This document shows positions 6,774 through 9,663 of a stretch of DNA of 9,663 bases, piece after piece. Under the pieces are notes generated by a model. The model searched no databases, was not told the DNA's origin, and saw nothing but the letters and a program-made list of their open reading frames with translations. Source of the DNA: Bacteroidota bacterium (GTDB taxonomy: Bacteria; Bacteroidota; Bacteroidia; Bacteroidales; UBA10428); assembly GCA_024640925.1 (NCBI GenBank), contig JAHEEB010000090.1, positions 1-9,663 of the forward strand, in the 5' to 3' direction. The position numbers and the translations under genes were made by a program. How positions within the stretch are numbered: the first letter of the stretch is position 1; every line of letters begins with the position of its first letter.

Positions 6774-7222
6774 TGAACCAAAGTGAAATTATTATCAAAG
6801 GGGACATCAATAATGATATGATAAATCTTATTTCTTCTCATCTTAAACCAGAAAACCCAGATTTGAAAATTATAAACAACAGTTCAAATAGGGAAGCCTA
6901 TGCAATTTCTCCGGCGGATTTGTTGCCAATTGCTGCAGCAGTTGCTGCTGTTTTGAATTTTCTTCTAAATTTTTCTAAGGAACTGAGGGATAAAAAAATT
7001 AGAAAAAATGAAAAAAAAGTCAAAGAGAAAATTGATGATAACCTGAAAACATTTAAAGCAGAAGGTTTTGAAGTTGAATCGGTTGTAATATCTGAGTCGA
7101 AACTTCGTGAGATTTTTATTAATAGCGTAAAAATTAAGGATGTAGTTGATCAAGTCACAATTGAAATAAAACAAGAAACGGAAAAAAAATATTCAATAAA
7201 TAGGATTAATTATCGAAACTAA
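6773..7222 (+). CDS. Unrecognised 149-aa protein with hydrophobic helix, adaptor-like (cassette gene 2)
   Basis: The start ATG shares a base with the stop of the preceding gene (TAATG), a classic translational coupling. The layout is a beta strand at the N-terminus (SEIIIKGDI, 4-12), an amphipathic helix (14-24), a polar linker, then a hydrophobic, Ala-rich helix (LLPIAAAVAAVLNFLLNF, 50-67) long enough to span or dip into a membrane. A strongly basic and acidic helix, probably coiled-coil, follows (about 68-95), then a small beta-alpha-beta tail (FEVESVVIS; strand VDQVTIEIK at 125-133). The order strand, helix, hydrophobic helix, charged helix recalls the EACC1 adaptor domain described beside variable effectors in bacterial conflict systems. 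I see only the general layout, not a conserved signature, so this is a lead. It could equally be a small membrane anchor for its neighbours. Very A/T-rich codons. Confidence 0.75.
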   Translation: MNQSEIIIKGDINNDMINLISSHLKPENPDLKIINNSSNREAYAISPADLLPIAAAVAAVLNFLLNFSKELRDKKIRKNEKKVKEKIDDNLKTFKAEGFEVESVVISESKLREIFINSVKIKDVVDQVTIEIKQETEKKYSINRINYRN

Positions 7223-7264
7223 AGTTGAAAATCCTTATTGTGATAAATTTTAAAATAAGCAATA

Positions 7265-8050
7265 ATGGGACTATTTGGAAGTATGAAATTACCTGGAGGG
7301 CAAAATGACAGAAGAAGCATTGAAGAAAAGTTGAAAGTTTATATTAGCCAGGATGAATCGCATTATATTGAGGAAATAAAAAATCTTATCAGTGAACTTT
7401 TAAAGAAACGATTAAACATAGACATAAAAAACTCTCAAATTGGTGAAGAGGTAAAAATTGCCAATTTCGTGAAACTTGCTAAATCATCTGAAGTCATCAA
7501 ACATGGAATACTCGCTTCAGAAAATTATATCGTAAGCATAAAAGAACTATTTAATCTATCAGCCAGTCAGCTTAAATATGTATGTTTAAAATGTGGACTT
7601 TTTTATGGAATTGACAATATGAATAAAAGTAAGAAAAATGAGCTCGTTTATATACCAATGAGTAAACAGTATCTTAAATCGTTAAACACAAATAGTTTTG
7701 ATAAAGCTTTAAATATGATTGCCTGTATATATGAAAATGATCCTAAAGCAGAAATTGACAAGTACTTGAAAGAAAGAGGTAAGAAAGGTTTTTCAGCAAT
7801 TCCTGATTTAATTGAAAGTGCAGCTAGGAAAGGAATTATTAGAATTGGTCCAGTCGAAAAGTTTATTTGTACTATTTATAATGGTTTATGGATAATAAAT
7901 GAGAAATATTCTAAAGACCAAAATGAGATGAATAAATCATTAGCTTGGTTAGCATGTAAAGAATTAGGTGTTCCACCTGACCTAAAAGAGAATCTTCTAA
8001 TCCAAATAGAAACTGAAAATTGTTTAGGGGAAATATCTTTTAAATTATAA
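7265..8050 (+). CDS. Unrecognised 261-aa protein (cassette gene 3)
   Basis: I do not recognise this protein. It is 261 aa, mostly helical by residue pattern, charged and without a membrane segment, so probably cytosolic. The N-terminus (MGLFGSMKLPGG) is a flexible Gly-rich lead, then a long amphipathic helix (about 17-52). A single CxxC (C107, C110 in YVCLKCG) is followed by an aromatic-rich piece, and the C-terminal third contains LAWLACKELGVPPDLKENLL (227-246). One CxxC alone is not a zinc site, though it could pair with another subunit. It starts 42 nt after the preceding gene on the same strand, close enough for one transcript, and shares the low G+C of the first two. No terminator hairpin with a T-run follows it directly. 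Orientation, composition and spacing are the only evidence linking it to genes 1 and 2. Confidence 0.75.
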   Translation: MGLFGSMKLPGGQNDRRSIEEKLKVYISQDESHYIEEIKNLISELLKKRLNIDIKNSQIGEEVKIANFVKLAKSSEVIKHGILASENYIVSIKELFNLSASQLKYVCLKCGLFYGIDNMNKSKKNELVYIPMSKQYLKSLNTNSFDKALNMIACIYENDPKAEIDKYLKERGKKGFSAIPDLIESAARKGIIRIGPVEKFICTIYNGLWIINEKYSKDQNEMNKSLAWLACKELGVPPDLKENLLIQIETENCLGEISFKL

Positions 8051-8062
8051 TAATATCAAAAG

Positions 8063-8089
8063 TTGGGATTAATCTATCTTGTATGTTTT
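8063..8089 (+). promoter_or_regulatory. Possible promoter before the 57-aa gene
   Basis: TATGTTTT (8082-8089) fits the Bacteroidota -7 box TAnnTTTG in seven of eight positions. A TTG at 8063-8065 stands 16 nt upstream, a shorter spacer than usual. Transcription would start close to 8095, putting the 8100-8119 hairpin at the very 5' end of the leader. Confidence 0.3.
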
Positions 8090-8099
8090 ATATCAAAAA

Positions 8100-8119
8100 T
8101 GCAGTCTCGAAGGACTGCA
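8100..8119. other. Perfect 7-bp hairpin in the leader of the 57-aa gene
   Basis: TGCAGTC (8100-8106) and GACTGCA (8113-8119) pair perfectly around the 6-nt loop TCGAAG. TCTCGA occurs twice, at 8105-8110 across the stem and loop and again just after the stem at 8121-8126. No T-run follows, so it is not a standard terminator. It may be a 5'-leader stem, an mRNA-stability element at the end of the cassette, or a recombination site. Confidence 0.45.
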
Positions 8120-8175
8120 CTCTCGACAACATACTCAATAATCCAATAATCTGTTTGAAGTTAATACCAAATAAT

Positions 8176-8349
8176 ATGGCTAAAAATGGTAAAGTAGGCG
8201 ATGGACATCGCAACGGAGCCGTAAAAGGCAGAAGCCAGGTAGAAAATCCAAGAACCGGATTAATGACCAAAAGAAATGACGGTAACGGACGGTTTATGGA
8301 TGTTAAAACTACGGGGGGTAAATTTAAAGGTGTTCGCACAGAAAAATGA
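8176..8349 (+). CDS. Small conserved basic protein of unknown function (57 aa)
   Basis: This is a 57-aa, very basic and Gly/Asn-rich protein starting MAKNGKVGDGHRNGAVKGRS, with the core motif RSQVxNP and the ending GRFMDVKxxGxxFKGVRxEK. I recall near-identical small proteins in many bacteria, always annotated as hypothetical, so the family is widespread and conserved while its role is unknown to me. The frame is open further upstream to 8083, but ATG 8176 is chosen because the family begins MA(K/R)NGK and the upstream codons coincide with the hairpin. Composition suggests nucleic-acid or ribosome contact, which is inference only. It has its own possible promoter and a good terminator right after it, so it is probably a stand-alone unit and not part of the cassette. 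Confidence 0.85.
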   Translation: MAKNGKVGDGHRNGAVKGRSQVENPRTGLMTKRNDGNGRFMDVKTTGGKFKGVRTEK

Positions 8350-8364
8350 AAAAGCTTTGTAATT

Positions 8365-8394
8365 AAGCCCATTCTGAAAAATTTGGGCTTTTTT
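8365..8394 (+). terminator. Rho-independent terminator after the 57-aa gene
   Basis: AAGCCCA (8365-8371) pairs with TGGGCTT (8384-8390) around a 12-nt loop and runs into a T6 tract (8389-8394). It lies 16 nt after the stop at 8349. There is no equivalent T-run on the minus strand, so it serves the plus-strand gene. Confidence 0.8.
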
Positions 8395-8470
8395 ATTTGA
8401 CTTTCTTCTTAGCTATCTTTAATATTCAGAGAAAATGGAATTGATTGAGGTATGATAATATTTCTAAGCA

Positions 8471-9313
8471 TTAAAATTGGTAATTTGGATTTTTAATTTT
8501 CATTTTCCAGACATTATCTTCAAACTCAAAGAATATACCCGGAAGGTCAGCAATTTTGTCAAATGGGAAATCTTCAGTTACACTAATTTGAATTTTTTCT
8601 TTAAAATCGGAACAACATAAGAAACAAGATGATTCAAAAGTTTTGCAAAATAACTGTGTCGTTTTTACAGTAAAATTTTTATCACTAAAAGTAAAATCAG
8701 GGATTCTGGTAATTTTCTTTTTACTAGGTTTAATGTTTTTGGCTAAAATTTCTATCCATCGTAGCGTTTTTTCAGAACAAAGTTTTCTTTCAACCAATTT
8801 ATCGGTGTTTCTAACAATAATGTCAGGTATTTCAGATAGACTTTCAGACGCAAGTTGGCTATTAAAAACTTTACTTAATTCAGTTGCAGCTTCTCTCGAA
8901 CGAATGCCAGAAAGATATATTTTTACAGCGAAATTGGAAGGAAGACCTAATTCACAAAGAGAAGCTAATTCTTCAAACACTCCAGCTTCTTCTTCCTTTT
9001 CATCCATTATGTATTTTTTCGAAATAGCATTTAATACCCATGGAATTGTAAATCCAAAATAATCATTTGTTATACTGTCAGCGTGTGTTTTCCCACTTAT
9101 AGATTCTCCATTTATCCATGGTATTCTTATAACATCAATTTCCTGAGGGTCGAATCCGTGTTTAAAATGAGAAGAGGGCAAGGTGTCTATTAGTTCTTCA
9201 ATATTTTTTAGTAAAGCAATAATATCACTAATTTCTTTAGAAGACTTGAGATATGTCTCTGCAGTTTTTGATATTTCGTCTGTTAATTCATCAATTTTGG
9301 CTATTGACATCAG
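8471..9313 (-). pseudogene. C-terminal remnant of a larger unrecognised gene, cut off at the IS junction
   Basis: An open frame of about 280 codons runs leftward from the transposase fragment to the stop at 8471-8473. Its first codons (near 9343) overlap transposase-coding DNA in another frame and are not native. Authentic sequence seems to begin around LMSIAKIDELTDEISKTAE. The protein is soluble. It has a helical first half, FGFTIPWVLNAISKKY followed by ELASLCELGLPSNFAVKIYLSGIRSREAATEL (a leucine-rich helical stretch resembling tails I associate with large SF2-type helicases, low confidence), and a Cys-rich, beta-looking C-terminus (FCKTFESSCFLCC). No helicase motifs are present because the N-terminal bulk is gone. 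It converges on the 57-aa gene. It is probably a degraded defence or DNA-processing gene and is not expected to be functional. Confidence 0.6.
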
Positions 9314-9663
9314 CATCGGTATGGTTATCGGCCCCATAAGCATTGCCCAAACCTAATATTTTTTCGTTGATGGCATTAATCTGCTCAATGCCCAAACGTT
9401 TTCTAAAATCAACAAACAAAGACGGGTCAAATGGTTCTTCATCGCTAAAACTACTGTACCCAATGAAGTATTGCATGTACATATTTTCTTGTATTTGAAG
9501 GACTGTTTCGCGATCACTCAGGTTGCATATGTGCTTGATAATGATCGACCCTATTGCAACACGTGGGTTAATACCATCTGCTCCAGTTTGGCTGTTGCCC
9601 ATTTGGGACTGATAGGTGCTAACCAACAAATCCCATGGTATTTTGTGGGCAAGTAAAACCCAT
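9291..9663 (-). mobile_element. Truncated insertion sequence: N-terminal part of an IS5/IS1182-type transposase, continuing beyond the window
   Basis: The frame is open through the right edge: codons upstream of 9629 read WVLLAHKIPWDLLVSTYQS, so the true start lies outside. The visible 120-odd residues contain GADGINPRVAIGSIIIKHICNLSDRE, IQENMYMQYFIG and FDPSLFVDFRKRLG, the conserved blocks of the InsH/DUF772 N-terminal domain (PF05598) of IS5- and IS1182-like transposases. The complete enzymes are several hundred residues and carry a DDE catalytic domain after this. Here the frame leaves family-like sequence soon after EKILGLGNAYG and stops at 9291-9293, with remnant DNA of another gene following. 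The element is therefore 3'-truncated and cannot encode an active transposase. Confidence 0.8.

Noticed and set aside
6965..7174. Minus-strand open frame inside cassette gene 2
   Set aside because: It is Phe/Asn-rich sequence typical of the antisense of A-rich DNA, a shadow of the coupled gene.
8088..8372. Minus-strand open frame across the 57-aa gene
   Set aside because: It is antisense to a recognised conserved small protein and crosses its terminator.
8643..9062. 139-codon plus-strand open frame inside the remnant gene
   Set aside because: It is antisense to a longer frame with coherent helical sequence and has no start context or family resemblance.
1..9663. CRISPR arrays, tRNA or rRNA genes
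   Set aside because: I saw no regularly spaced direct repeats of CRISPR length, and neither tRNA cloverleaf signatures nor conserved rRNA sequences on either strand.

Overview
The window looks like a piece of a Bacteroidota chromosome. The DNA is AT-rich, start codons mostly lack a Shine-Dalgarno sequence, some upstream regions carry TAnnTTTG-like -7 boxes, and several proteins (FMN-binding protein, small STAS-like protein, GT-C-like membrane protein, ArsR/ArsC/Acr3 set) have a Bacteroidota flavour. Everything here was read by eye. No database search was possible, so family names rest on recognised motifs.

Layout, left to right. (1) Positions 2-2674 look like ordinary chromosome: the 3' end of an FMN-binding protein gene (+), a STAS/SpoIIAA-like gene (-) converging on it with a 4-nt gap, and a large polytopic membrane protein gene (-) resembling GT-C/GT39-type glycosyltransferases. 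(2) Positions 2809-5250 are an arsenic-resistance locus on the minus strand, arsR - arsC - acr3, with a near-palindromic operator candidate upstream of arsR. Past the 3' end of acr3, in the opposite orientation, lies what appears to be a frameshifted, N-terminally eroded arsD remnant. Arsenate would be reduced by the thioredoxin-coupled ArsC and the arsenite expelled by Acr3, under ArsR control. (3) Positions 5251-5666 are an intergenic stretch with a long bulged hairpin. (4) Positions 5667-8050 hold three plus-strand genes that I do not recognise, visibly more AT-rich than the flanks: a 368-aa protein with two CxxC pairs, a 149-aa protein with one hydrophobic helix followed by a basic helix (translationally coupled to the first), and a 261-aa probably soluble protein. 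This is the best candidate for an undescribed accessory system. (5) Positions 8100-8394 hold a perfect 7-bp hairpin, a 57-aa gene of a family I recall as widespread, and a rho-independent terminator. (6) Positions 8471-9663 (-) hold the C-terminal remnant of a larger unrecognised gene joined to the N-terminal part of an IS5/IS1182-type transposase that runs off the window. Both are truncated at the junction, a scar of insertion followed by deletion.

The unknown cassette therefore sits between a resistance operon and IS-scarred debris, which is typical of a genomic island or accessory hotspot. Its function cannot be read from the sequence. A membrane-linked conflict or defence module is a hypothesis only.
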